64,000 bases of DNA from Gracilaria domingensis (taxonomy: Eukaryota; Rhodophyta; Florideophyceae; Gracilariales; Gracilariaceae). Below are positions 44,961-54,200 of this stretch, one piece after another. Position numbers and translations under genes: made by a program. Location of the stretch: NCBI GenBank assembly GCA_022539475.1, contig VCMS01000219.1, positions 1 through 64,000 of the forward strand, in the 5' to 3' direction. The notes beneath the pieces are model-generated. The model saw nothing but the letters and a program-made list of their open reading frames with translations. It was not told the origin of the DNA and did no database searches. Position 1 is the stretch's first letter. Each line of letters starts with the position of its first letter.

Positions 44961-45899
44961 TTAGCTGAAGACAGATGCTAGAAACTCGGCAACACTCTCA
45001 AAGAATTTGTCACTTCCAACATCCGGCTTCTCATTAAATGTTTCGTGAAAGGCTCCATCGATTTTCACGAGTTTGGCCACCCCCTTCATATTAACTGTAC
45101 TCACAAGTTTCTCACTGCCTTCCATTCGAACAACTTTGTCATCACCGCCATGCAGTACTAGCACTGGCACTGTGTTCAGCACGCATTCAGGCTCGCTTTT
45201 CACAGCTTCCAGAACTGTATTACCATAGGAAAGAAGATCCGTACCAACGCCAACGCTTACTTTGTCATGTACAAGTGGGTCCTTTACATATGCGTCGACT
45301 GCTTCTTCGTTCTTACAAAGATCAGAGGGCCGAATTCCAACTCCCTTTGTGAGACCCCTTGAGCCAGGAATTCGACATAGATATGGAGCCACCGGTTGCA
45401 GTACCTTGTTCAACACACCTGAAACAATTACTTCAATCGCTGGAGCACTGAGAATAACTCCATTCAACTTTCCAAATGCATCAGCAAGCAAACAATCCTT
45501 TCTAGTCATAGCAGAAGCAACAATAACGCCACCCATAGAATGACCGCCCACGACAACACTTGAATTGGCACCATATCTGAGAGCAGCGTGTGGCAATATA
45601 TGATTGTATAAATCGTCGACAAATTCTGAGAGCTGCTTGGTTGCTCCTTTGGTGCCGTCGGACTTGCCATGATTCCTCATATCGTACGATATTATTGCAT
45701 CCAAAGACGGCACACGATTCAACAAGGTCTCTGCAAACTTTCTGTAGCGAGCGGAATGTTCGCAGATGCCATGGTTCCACAAAAACACTTTGGGGTTTTC
45801 GATTTGCGATGTTGACGCTCTTGACCAGTACACAACGTGAAGATTGGGTTGATTAGGATCCCGAAACTGAATGAGTTCGGTCTCTTCGTGCAGTGGCAT
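44961..45899 (-). CDS. Monoacylglycerol-lipase-like serine hydrolase
   Basis: 312 residues, ATG at 45899, intact and intronless. An alpha/beta hydrolase of the lysophospholipase/monoacylglycerol-lipase group: HGICEHSARY (oxyanion-hole loop, residues 43-52), YDMRNHGKSDG (72-82), the nucleophile elbow GHSMGG with Ser121, an acid at Asp253/254 in LHGGDDKVV, and the catalytic His285 in DGAFHETFNE. Length is that of the family. It probably hydrolyses monoacylglycerol or lysophospholipid to free fatty acid in the cytosol; there is no signal peptide and no clear membrane span. It is the first intact host gene to the right of the transposon region. Its 5' end faces the secreted-protein gene across an 800-bp divergent promoter region. 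Confidence 0.85.
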   Translation of the reverse strand: MPLHEETELIQFRDPNQPNLHVVYWSRASTSQIENPKVFLWNHGICEHSARYRKFAETLLNRVPSLDAIISYDMRNHGKSDGTKGATKQLSEFVDDLYNHILPHAALRYGANSSVVVGGHSMGGVIVASAMTRKDCLLADAFGKLNGVILSAPAIEVIVSGVLNKVLQPVAPYLCRIPGSRGLTKGVGIRPSDLCKNEEAVDAYVKDPLVHDKVSVGVGTDLLSYGNTVLEAVKSEPECVLNTVPVLVLHGGDDKVVRMEGSEKLVSTVNMKGVAKLVKIDGAFHETFNEKPDVGSDKFFESVAEFLASVFS

Positions 45900-46695
45900 T
45901 TTTGTCCAGGGATGCGTTCCTCAGGGACGCGTTCCTCAGGGATGGGTGTCGTGGGTTCAGATGAGACGTCAGCTTTAGGCGTGGAACAAGATCGGTACCG
46001 TTGGTACCTGCGCCGTTTTGCTTTTGTGTGCTCCACTTGCGCATCACGGCAAGAATCCGAGTCGAAGCTACGTGTGACATTGCTGGCAAACAAACGTGGA
46101 CCAACAAGGCACGCTTTTCCGAAAATATACGAATATCCGACAGATATGGCAAAAAGTGATCCATCGGATCACGAGCAAGACGTGTGTGCGTCTGAGGTGT
46201 GCGTATAATTGCGATGCGCCTCTCCCAGACCAAGCCACGGAAATCATGTGTCCAGCGGTATTGGCCTCAGCACGAGGAACTCCGCGAGGCTGTTCAATAC
46301 GGCCGTGCGCCTCACCATGATGGTGACGTATCTGTGTCGGGCAGCTCAAACCATGGCCCATGTGGGCCTCCTCCAACCGCTGCCAATGTCACTCAACACT
46401 GCCATAACCTCATCATGTTGCGGGTGACTCCTATACCAGCATCAATTGGCACGTTCATTCTACGTGACCATGTTTCGATTCCAAGCCTTGGTCTACTTAC
46501 TCCGGCCCCAACTTCTCGAATTTCCTTCCATGGTTATTAGCAATCACGTCACATCATGTAACACCTCGGCCGCACTCGAATTACCAACCAGCTGCGCATA
46601 TAAAAGATGCGCAACGAACTCCGTTGCCCCCAGGCTTCACCACCACGTTCTCAGCGCCAGCCTCCGCTAAGGTCTTTCGAAGTAATCATACAACC
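45900..46695. promoter_or_regulatory. Divergent promoter region with a GGTACC-GTT-GGTACC dyad and a TATA box
   Basis: GGTACC-N3-GGTACC, a 15-bp dyad, lies at 45994-46008, about 95 bp upstream of the lipase ATG. A short tandem GCGTTCCTCAGGGA lies at about 45910-45940. On the other side TATAAAAG at 46599-46606 stands about 90 bp before the ATG of the secreted-protein gene, a credible TATA box for it. ORFs in this interval overlap in many frames and are not supported. Confidence 0.55.
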
Positions 46696-47688
46696 ATGCA
46701 GACGCCCAAGATGAGCTTGTGTATCTTTCTTATCGTGTTCCCATTCAGTTTTCTTGTTCTCGTCAGTGCACAATCGACTGCATCATCCGATGCTGGGGCA
46801 TGTGTCATGACAGACACGTCTTGCCCATGTGCTCAGCAGAAAGTACCAGGCAAGTGCGTGAATCATGATGGCAGCAAAAAGTGTACGTTGGGGCCGTGTA
46901 AACCTTCGTATCGATGTGACTGTCTGGGCTATGAGATGTGCAAGCGCTCGAAGTGTGCTCTATACGAGAGCGACAACAATGTGATCCCAAGTAATAAGGA
47001 TTCGTTCCTATGCCATCTCGGCCCGTCCACAGCGGTATGCACCACTTTTGACTTCGTCATGGACACGCTCGTAGCTGTGGACAACATGCACACGGCAGTG
47101 GTCAACGCGAATGATGAAGCATCTGCGAGAATGATGGAAGCATATGCAATCGTTGCAGATATTGAATCCGACATTCTCACCGTTAATGATGCTCTAAAGA
47201 ATGTCGGACTCTCTTTGGATCAAATAACTGCGGAGGAGAGAGAATCTATTGAAGCGGACGCGGAATCTGTGATATCAATGGTGGCTGATTCCGGCGAGCT
47301 GGCACTGAAAGCGAGTCTAGAAGCAGAGGAGGTTTACCGAGCAAGCCGCCAAGTTGCAGAAAAACGACACACATTAATAACTGCTGAAAGCGATAAAAAG
47401 AGAGTCGAACAGGCACTTCGCGCGGCACAGCAGAGCGCGGAAGACAAGGATGAAAAATGCACAGAGTGTGCCGCACTGGAAGGGGAGCTTGAGAGCATCA
47501 GGAAGGCTCGCAAAGCGACGTTGCAAGAGACCGCAGATATCTCGAAGAGAAGCGGCGAGCATAACTGGAATGCAGGTAACCATCGGGACAAAGTTCTGGA
47601 ATACCGTTCCAAGGTCGCGCATGGAAAGCAGAAGCTGATTTCGAAGATTGATGAAATCAAGAGGCGTGTCATTAATGTTGATATCTAG
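46696..47688 (+). CDS. Secreted Cys-rich/coiled-coil protein, unknown function
   Basis: The open frame extends to 46624 without an ATG; the first ATG is 46696, 90 bp after a TATA box, giving 330 residues. A signal peptide is clear: hydrophobic LCIFLIVFPFSFLVLVSA, with likely cleavage before QST. Residues about 35-95 form a Cys-rich module (about 14 Cys, CxxxxxCPC..C..C..CxC..C..C). From about residue 110 to the end the chain is Glu/Lys/Ala-rich with heptad-like spacing, a long coiled coil (EEVYRASRQVAEKR, KKRVEQALRAAQQSAEDK) broken by a CTEC pair. It should be secreted or in the ER lumen. I recognise no named family. It could be a cell-wall or extracellular-matrix protein; that is a guess. 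Confidence 0.75.
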   Translation: MQTPKMSLCIFLIVFPFSFLVLVSAQSTASSDAGACVMTDTSCPCAQQKVPGKCVNHDGSKKCTLGPCKPSYRCDCLGYEMCKRSKCALYESDNNVIPSNKDSFLCHLGPSTAVCTTFDFVMDTLVAVDNMHTAVVNANDEASARMMEAYAIVADIESDILTVNDALKNVGLSLDQITAEERESIEADAESVISMVADSGELALKASLEAEEVYRASRQVAEKRHTLITAESDKKRVEQALRAAQQSAEDKDEKCTECAALEGELESIRKARKATLQETADISKRSGEHNWNAGNHRDKVLEYRSKVAHGKQKLISKIDEIKRRVINVDI

Positions 47689-48669
47689 ATTACATCTGCA
47701 GCGATATCATATGGGTGACCAATTTGCCTGACTTATGGATAAAGCGCAATCGAAGAGCAAACAAGATTTGTTCGAGCAAGAGATTTGTATCGACGAAAGT
47801 AAAGCTATGGTTCCTTTTTCTCATCTGTGCTGCGTTCTATCTTCCCCCGACGCCAGCTTGATTACCAAATTGGTGAGGCGACTGAGCAAATGCCCGACCG
47901 AAAAACTTCTCTGCTGTGCAACACAGAAATGTTGCTGCGGTGGCCCCAACATGTCAGCGTGCGTTTGTGTGAAACCTGTACGTTTGTTCCTCAGATGCGA
48001 GGGTCTGCTAAGGACCCCACAAGCTATACTTTCCTCACCTTCCTCCTATGCGCACTCATCACCGGTATCCTTATACCTTATGCCACCAAGTAGCCGTCCT
48101 ACACTTCATGCGCTACTAGAGTTCAAGAAGAAGGTATGAGGTCCTGAAGGCGTTTCGGAATAACGAACGGTGCACTACAGACGATTATCGCCAACATACA
48201 TTCATGACACAGAAACGTCCAGCGATTTGCTCTATAAGCCTTCCATCGAGTTCTGAGGCCTCGAACCGGTCGCTGGTCGGAAGCACTGCGATAGTCCTGA
48301 AAAGGTCAAGAATGCAATCCTCTTCTCCTCGTAAGCAGAATTCGTACGTTGGTAACTTACTCGCGAAAGAGTTTCATTTGCAATACAGTAATTATTGCAT
48401 ATTGAAGAGAGCAATCATGGGCGGCCATGGCCATGATTCATGGCAGATTTGTGAAGTGAGCAATGGTCATTTCACAGCGTGAAGTTCACACAGGCATAGG
48501 AGTGGCGCCGCCGCATTGGTGAGCACAAAGAGCGACCAGCGCCGCTTACAACCACTCAACGGTAAACCATCGTAGGTAACCTTCATAGCTCCACGGCCGC
48601 ATTGCTTCGGTTCGAGTCTCCTTCGCGGAAAGAAAGGCATTCACCAGTCCACAGACAAGGACTCCAACT
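47689..48669. other. Intergenic, no supported gene
   Basis: A 134-codon Cys-containing ORF at 47735-48139 overlaps an unrelated frame and has no motif; it may be 3' UTR. The rest has only short ORFs. The phosphatase promoter is presumably near 48600, but no TATA box was seen. Confidence 0.4.
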
Positions 48670-49833
48670 ATGCAAATGGAAAGGAAGTCAGTCGAAGGAG
48701 TTAATCTCCATCCGGCGGTGAACCCCTTGATGCGCATGTGTCGCACTTGGGTGCAGTCGCTTCTTTCGTCACAGGGCTTGTGTCAGGCGGCTAGTTGCTC
48801 AGACCGCGACGTAGCACTTGCAAGCTTGCTCAAACGTATTTTGCCTTCAGCTCACGCTCGTGCTCTCCCTCCAACCGAGTCGCTCCCTTCTCTACCGCCT
48901 GTTGCGGCGCGCTTTCCGGGTGCCAAGCGCATCGTAGCCATCGGGGATGTTCATGGTGATGTCAAGGCTTTTCGTACCGCCTTGCGCTCCGCCGACATAC
49001 TCGATAAAAATGATAACTGGGTCGGAGGCGAAACCGTGCTCGTACAAGTAGGAGATGTACTAGATCGTGGAAATCATGAGCGCGCTGTGTATCGTATCTT
49101 GTTCAAGTTACAGGACACTGCACCTCAGTCTGGTGGAGCTGTTCACATTCTTCTCGGGAATCATGAAGTAATGAATGCGCGGATGGATTTTCGATATGTT
49201 TCACGAGCAGGGTTTGATGATTTTCGCGGAGTCCGCGGTGGACTTCGGTGTCCACCGAATCTAGTGCAGGCCATTCGATCGTTGGAGCCTTTCAAGAGAG
49301 CTCGCGCCCTAGCACTTGCCCCTGGAGGATCCTTGGCTGTTGAATTGGCACATCGTGCCCGTGTAGCCGTTATCGTTGGTGAGAACGTGTTTGTTCATGC
49401 AGGTCTTAAAAAGGAGCATCTCATGGATAACATAACTCCTCGCAAAGGAACGGATAATGCTATCAACAGACTAAATGAACGCGCGAGCACGTTTTTGATG
49501 GGTATGGGCTCCCTTCCGCAGGCTCTACGCGGAAGTGGCAGTCCAATATGGATGCGAGATTACTCACGTCCTCCAAGACCGGATCCAAAAAGCGAGATGT
49601 GCTTGATGCTCGAGGATACGCTCAAGTTTTTGCGTGCGAAACGTATGATTGTTGGTCATACACCGCAACTACAGGGGATCAACTCGGCTTGTGATGGACG
49701 AGTTTGGAGAATTGACACTGGTATGAGTGCTATCTACGGTGGTGTTCCAGAGGCCTTTGAGATCAATGGCAACGGACAAGTTCGTGTATATACACCGAAC
49801 GGGGTAGTTGATGGTTCTGAGCGTCTCAGGTGA
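48670..49833 (+). CDS. Shewanella-like protein phosphatase (SLP family)
   Basis: 387 residues from ATG 48670, intact and intronless. The three metallophosphoesterase motifs are present: GDVHG (92-96), GDVLDRG (128-134) and GNHE (163-166). Downstream are VFVHAGL and MIVGHTPQ with the metal-binding His residues. The spacing, and RFPGAKRIVAIGDVHGD, are those of the bacterial-like SLP phosphatases of plants, algae and some protists rather than PP1/PP2A. It dephosphorylates Ser/Thr or Tyr using two bound metals. The first 80 residues are poorly conserved and Ser/Ala/Leu-rich with few acids near the start; this could be an organelle-targeting leader, as known for SLP1 (plastid), but the hydrophobic character is weak. 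The next gene converges on it with only 34 bp between stop codons. Confidence 0.88.
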   Translation: MQMERKSVEGVNLHPAVNPLMRMCRTWVQSLLSSQGLCQAASCSDRDVALASLLKRILPSAHARALPPTESLPSLPPVAARFPGAKRIVAIGDVHGDVKAFRTALRSADILDKNDNWVGGETVLVQVGDVLDRGNHERAVYRILFKLQDTAPQSGGAVHILLGNHEVMNARMDFRYVSRAGFDDFRGVRGGLRCPPNLVQAIRSLEPFKRARALALAPGGSLAVELAHRARVAVIVGENVFVHAGLKKEHLMDNITPRKGTDNAINRLNERASTFLMGMGSLPQALRGSGSPIWMRDYSRPPRPDPKSEMCLMLEDTLKFLRAKRMIVGHTPQLQGINSACDGRVWRIDTGMSAIYGGVPEAFEINGNGQVRVYTPNGVVDGSERLR

Positions 49834-49867
49834 TTCAAAAAGTTTTGTTTACACTGAAGAATCTTCG

Positions 49868-50437
49868 CTACTCTTGGAAGAAGAACTGCTCCGAATCTGC
49901 AGCATAATCCGCCTTGAGGGTCTTCCAGGCCTCAGTCCTTTCTTGTGAGATATCTGTGGGTGTCTTTTCCCATTGCAAGAAGAGAGAAAGTATCACGCTG
50001 GAACGATCTTTCCCGAGTAGTCGAATGATGTATGTAGTGGATTTTGTAGAGTCTCGACTTATGCCTGTTTGAAACTTGGCGCCGCTAAACCCTTCTAACA
50101 GAAGATGCATGTCAAGATTGATAGAACTATCTATCAAGTTTGCGTACTCTCCGGTGGGTATCGTAGCGTAGAATAAACCGTCGAAGGTAGCTATTGATTC
50201 CATTATAACAGCATCATTACGGCCGATTAGACGCAAGTTTCCAAGCGCTTTTAATCGATCAAGGAATTGTTTCTTCGGGGTGTCAGCCTCTGTTGTACGG
50301 ACAGGGGCAGCCATATTAATTCGAGCTGGACGAGTGCTTCGTACAGAAGCATTAACGAGTTTGTTACGACGAACATCAAGAGAAGGCGAGCGATAGGTGG
50401 CACTTCGAAGTGGCGAGATCGTAGATATGAAAGCCAT
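49868..50437 (-). CDS. Plastid-targeted ChuX/HutX-like heme-binding family protein
   Basis: 189 residues, ATG at 50437. The first 45-50 residues are Ser/Arg/Thr-rich with almost no acidic residues, a typical plastid transit peptide. The mature part (FLDRLKALGNLRLIGRNDAVIMES, FYATIPTGEYANL, YIIRLLGKDRSSVILSLFLQW) resembles the short cyanobacterial heme-utilisation carrier (ChuX/HutX) proteins, which I match from memory. Such proteins bind heme and may pass it on or sense it. No His ligand is obvious in the expected place, so heme binding is unproven. It shares the divergent region 50438-51225 with REV3. Its presence supports a photosynthetic host with a primary-plastid ancestry. Confidence 0.6.
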   Translation of the reverse strand: MAFISTISPLRSATYRSPSLDVRRNKLVNASVRSTRPARINMAAPVRTTEADTPKKQFLDRLKALGNLRLIGRNDAVIMESIATFDGLFYATIPTGEYANLIDSSINLDMHLLLEGFSGAKFQTGISRDSTKSTTYIIRLLGKDRSSVILSLFLQWEKTPTDISQERTEAWKTLKADYAADSEQFFFQE

Positions 50438-50656
50438 TTTTATGTGAAGAATTCCGGTTGCCGAACGCCTTTCCTCTTTCGAATGAGTGAGGTCTTCCGC
50501 GGACGTTGTTGAAGAAATAGTCGAAATGGGTTGGTTGTTATCGACAATAAAGACGTTCTCGCAAAGGGAGGAATCAGATATGACGAATATAGCGGAGCCT
50601 GAAGAAAAGCTGCGATGTCTGTGATGAGAGACGTCAAAACCGCTTTCCCTGGTAGC

Positions 50657-50701
50657 AACGGTATCATACGCGGATCCCTAGGGACCGCGTACGATACCGT
50701 T
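50657..50701. promoter_or_regulatory. 45-bp near-perfect palindrome
   Basis: AACGGTATCATACGCGG pairs with CCGCGTACGATACCGTT at 16 of 17 positions, and the centre TCCCTAGGGA is itself a perfect palindrome. It lies between the divergent ChuX-like gene and REV3, 220 bp from the former ATG. It could be a regulator-binding site, a cruciform, a terminator-like hairpin or a foldback repeat. Confidence 0.6.
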
Positions 50702-51225
50702 GGGATATCTTATCCGGTAGTGCGCGAGATACAAGCGATGTTGTGAGCACAGTGCCGCAGTCAGCACACGTTTAGCCCAAAGAGTTGGGCTGGTTAGATC
50801 CATTCCTTACAGTGCAAAGACCTGTACAGCAAGGAGCCACGTTGTAATTACAGAAGCATCTTTGCATCAGCGACATCGCGTGCATGTAGGGATGCTGCTC
50901 TCCGTCAACAATCGAGCAGTCGCTGATCAAGAGAGTCAGATCATCAGTTCAAGGTTCTACCCCTGGTAACTGCTAGTTGTGTCGAACCTGGAACGCTGTT
51001 AAAAAGCTCACTGCTTTGAGATTCACCCCCTTCGTTCTTTCGAGGCCCCTGGAGCCTCATTATGCCATCAGCGGAAGAGATGATCGTATTCCAAACTTGA
51101 GTTCTTCAACGTACGGTCAAGTGAAGCGTTCTGTGAAGATTTGGAGTTCACCAATTTGAGCATACATAACCATTGACTGGGGTTACATCGAGCAGCTAGG
51201 CTTGCTCGTTCCAGAACTCAAATAG

Positions 51226-54200
51226 ATGAACCCTCAAGAAGCCGGTTCGCATAACGTTAATGTTTCCGAAGCCTTAATCTCGGTGCGCATCGTCCACATC
51301 GACTACTATGAGCACCCTTTGCACAATTACTCATCTTCGACAGCTTTTCAAGCAGCAAGAATAACAACAAACACCGCTTCTGATAGGTTGCCCGTCATTC
51401 GAATATTTGGCAGTACCCCAGCGGGACAACGCACATGCCTTCATATACACGGACTTCGGCCATATCTTTATCTTCCCCTACCGAAAGTCGACCCATCGGC
51501 ATTACTGACCTACACTCGAGAACTACATGCAGCTTTGGAAGCAGCACTTCGCGCTGCGTACGCACCAGATGGGAACCCCAAGCCTTTTATCGCCGACATG
51601 AAACCTGTTTTGAAACATGATATATACGGTTATCAACCGGGTCCCATTCCGTTTGTACAAATATTTGTGTATCTTCCCACCACTGTTCAACGTATTGCGA
51701 CCATCATCTCACAGAAAGCACTACCCCAGCATCTAATCAAACACCACCCGCTCCCGTACGCCGCACATGTTCCGTTTGTGTTACAGTTTCTTTCCGACTT
51801 CTCTTTGGCTGGTATGGATTATATTTACTTGTCTCACGTCCGGTTTCGTGCACCATTACCTGTGGCACCACCGCATACCAATGCATTGGATCATTACAAG
51901 AGCCCTTTGGATAGCAGGTTATTCTACGAGGGTTTGCAGGAAAACGATGCTAAGGTACTCTGGCCTTTCAGCGTGCCGAAACGGTCTACATGTACCCTTG
52001 AAATAGATGCAATTCCCTCACAGGTTATGAACGCCGTGCCTAAGAGACAGGAGGCGTACAACTTCACGTCACGCACGCTAGCGGTTCTATGGGAGGAAGA
52101 GCGACTGCGAACTGGAAGCTATCCAGAAAGGAAAAGACCTCGGGAGAGAGCTGTGAAAGCTGGCGCGCATCTAACTGATGATTTTATGAAAGAGCGACTG
52201 AGCGAGATACTCAAGGCGCCAGCTGATGTTTCGCAACAGAAAATGCCTTCGAATTCTGACGGTTCGGAAATAATAGCTGCTACTGGGGACTGTCTTGAGG
52301 AACAATTCGATGATGTCTTAAAATATCTTGACGCCTCAGGCGCAGCCCAAACGGACGAAGATGATATCGTTCAGTTTAACGATGATCCTAACTACGATGA
52401 TTTTGGTATCAATGCTCAGGACGATCTTGTTTACGGAGATGATGAACATGACCTTATGGAAGAGCACCATTCTGTAGAGCGAACCTGGGCTGACATTGCT
52501 GCTTGTACTCAGACCGAATCTCTGGAGGTAAATATTCGTGATGCTCCACAAGAAGAGCAGCCCACATCAACTGAGCGAACGTTGACGGAAGATCTTCGGG
52601 GTTATGTGCCGAATGGGATCAGCATAATAGCAGATTCTCATCAAGCAGAATGCAAGGACAGTACGGTTGATGCACGGGAGGTTGAAATGGAAGAATCTGG
52701 GCATGATGCTGGGCTCGAAAAGTTGCCGCTAAAGAAACACGATGCGATTCGAAACCAACATATCGCGAAAGGATCTTTAAGCAACCCTGATATCGTAGAT
52801 GATGTTGAAATCGCTTCGTTTGGTGATGAATCAGAGGGAAACGAGCATCCCAAGTCTTTGGCACCGAAAGCTGCCGTGAAATCTGATGACTCGCGCCATG
52901 TATCTAATCCCAATGTCAACGAGATTTCACTACGGTATGACACAGAAACAAGTAAACTTTACTACAGTTCTGAGGTCCATCACGTTCTTCGACCTTCGGC
53001 AAGACCTCCGAAGGTCGTAGACGCCGATCAAGCTTGTTTCGCATCTGACGCGTTCCGCATCAAGTACAAAACCCCATTCTACGGACACCAAGACGATGAG
53101 CAAAATGCCGACTATGTGTTTGCCGGCAGAAGGATTCCAGTTCGAAAAGCTGGTTCTAGAGGACATTTGCCGTTTCCCTCAAGTATAGAAAAGGAAATGC
53201 CAACGCCAGTGGAAGTCCTTCCCCGTATTGTTTGTCCAGTTAAAAAGCCTCCTACGCTTTCAGAGCTGCAGATCGCTCTTGTCCGTGAAAACCACGACGC
53301 CAAACACTCCAGACATCGGGGCGGGATCGACATTGACTCCGCTGGTCGACAGGTCAGGAAAAACAGCGTCCGAACATCATTGCGGGAACTCACATACACT
53401 CAGAACAATTGCTACGTGGGTGGTACGGCTTTGGAGAAGGGAAACCTTGCCAAAATCTTGAATGAAAGCGAAGATTCTGCTGACGAACTTCCCTCTAGCA
53501 ATCGGGAGGACACCGTAATGTCAACCCCACTGGAGGAGCAAAGGAACTCTTTAGAATTCAACAGACCTCCATCTCCAAAATATGACGAGGCTTACCAATT
53601 CACGGTTCAACGTCAGTATCATAGCACGGAACGTAAGTCTCTTATGCACTCAATGAAACACGACGCGATTGCAGCCCATGATTGTACTAACCTGAGAACG
53701 TGCATCCTTTCATAGGAAGAGAATACCCAAACAGAACGAGCTCTGATATTGCGGGGCGATCCGATGACCCTAGACTAGATTCTGAAAAGAGAAATCGCAC
53801 TGCCTCTGCATCTCAGTCTCCGCACATGCATCAGAACTTGACCGTCATGGCTATTGAGGTACGCAGTAAGTCCAAAGTTTCAATGTGCGAGCCAACCGCG
53901 ATTGAAGCGAGATTTTCAGGCAGACAACATTCTGCCCACGATTTCGATGCACTAACCCTGAAACAATCCTCAAACTTTTGCTGACCATTTACCGCAACGA
54001 TTAGGTTCTCGCTTCAAGTTATGGAGATAAACTTCCCGACCCGGCTCGAAATAACATCCTGGCCGTCTGTACTGTCACGAAAACAGATGTTGTATCCAGA
54101 GCACGAGGGCATGAAGCAGTGACGTTTGTTCTCAATCGTTCAAAAGCACTTGATCCTTTTCATCCCATACATTCTTGTGACTCAGAGGTTTCACTATTTG

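Noticed and set aside
47735-48139. 134-codon Cys-containing ORF as a gene
   Set aside because: It overlaps another frame of similar quality, has no motif and fits as 3' UTR of the secreted-protein gene.
48600-48640. tRNA gene near GGTTCGAGTCTCC
   Set aside because: The T-loop-like motif has no matching A box or acceptor stem at the right distance.
51226-53715. REV3 read as two or three separate genes
   Set aside because: Two introns with good donor, branch and acceptor sites join the frames in phase and rebuild the conserved domain order.
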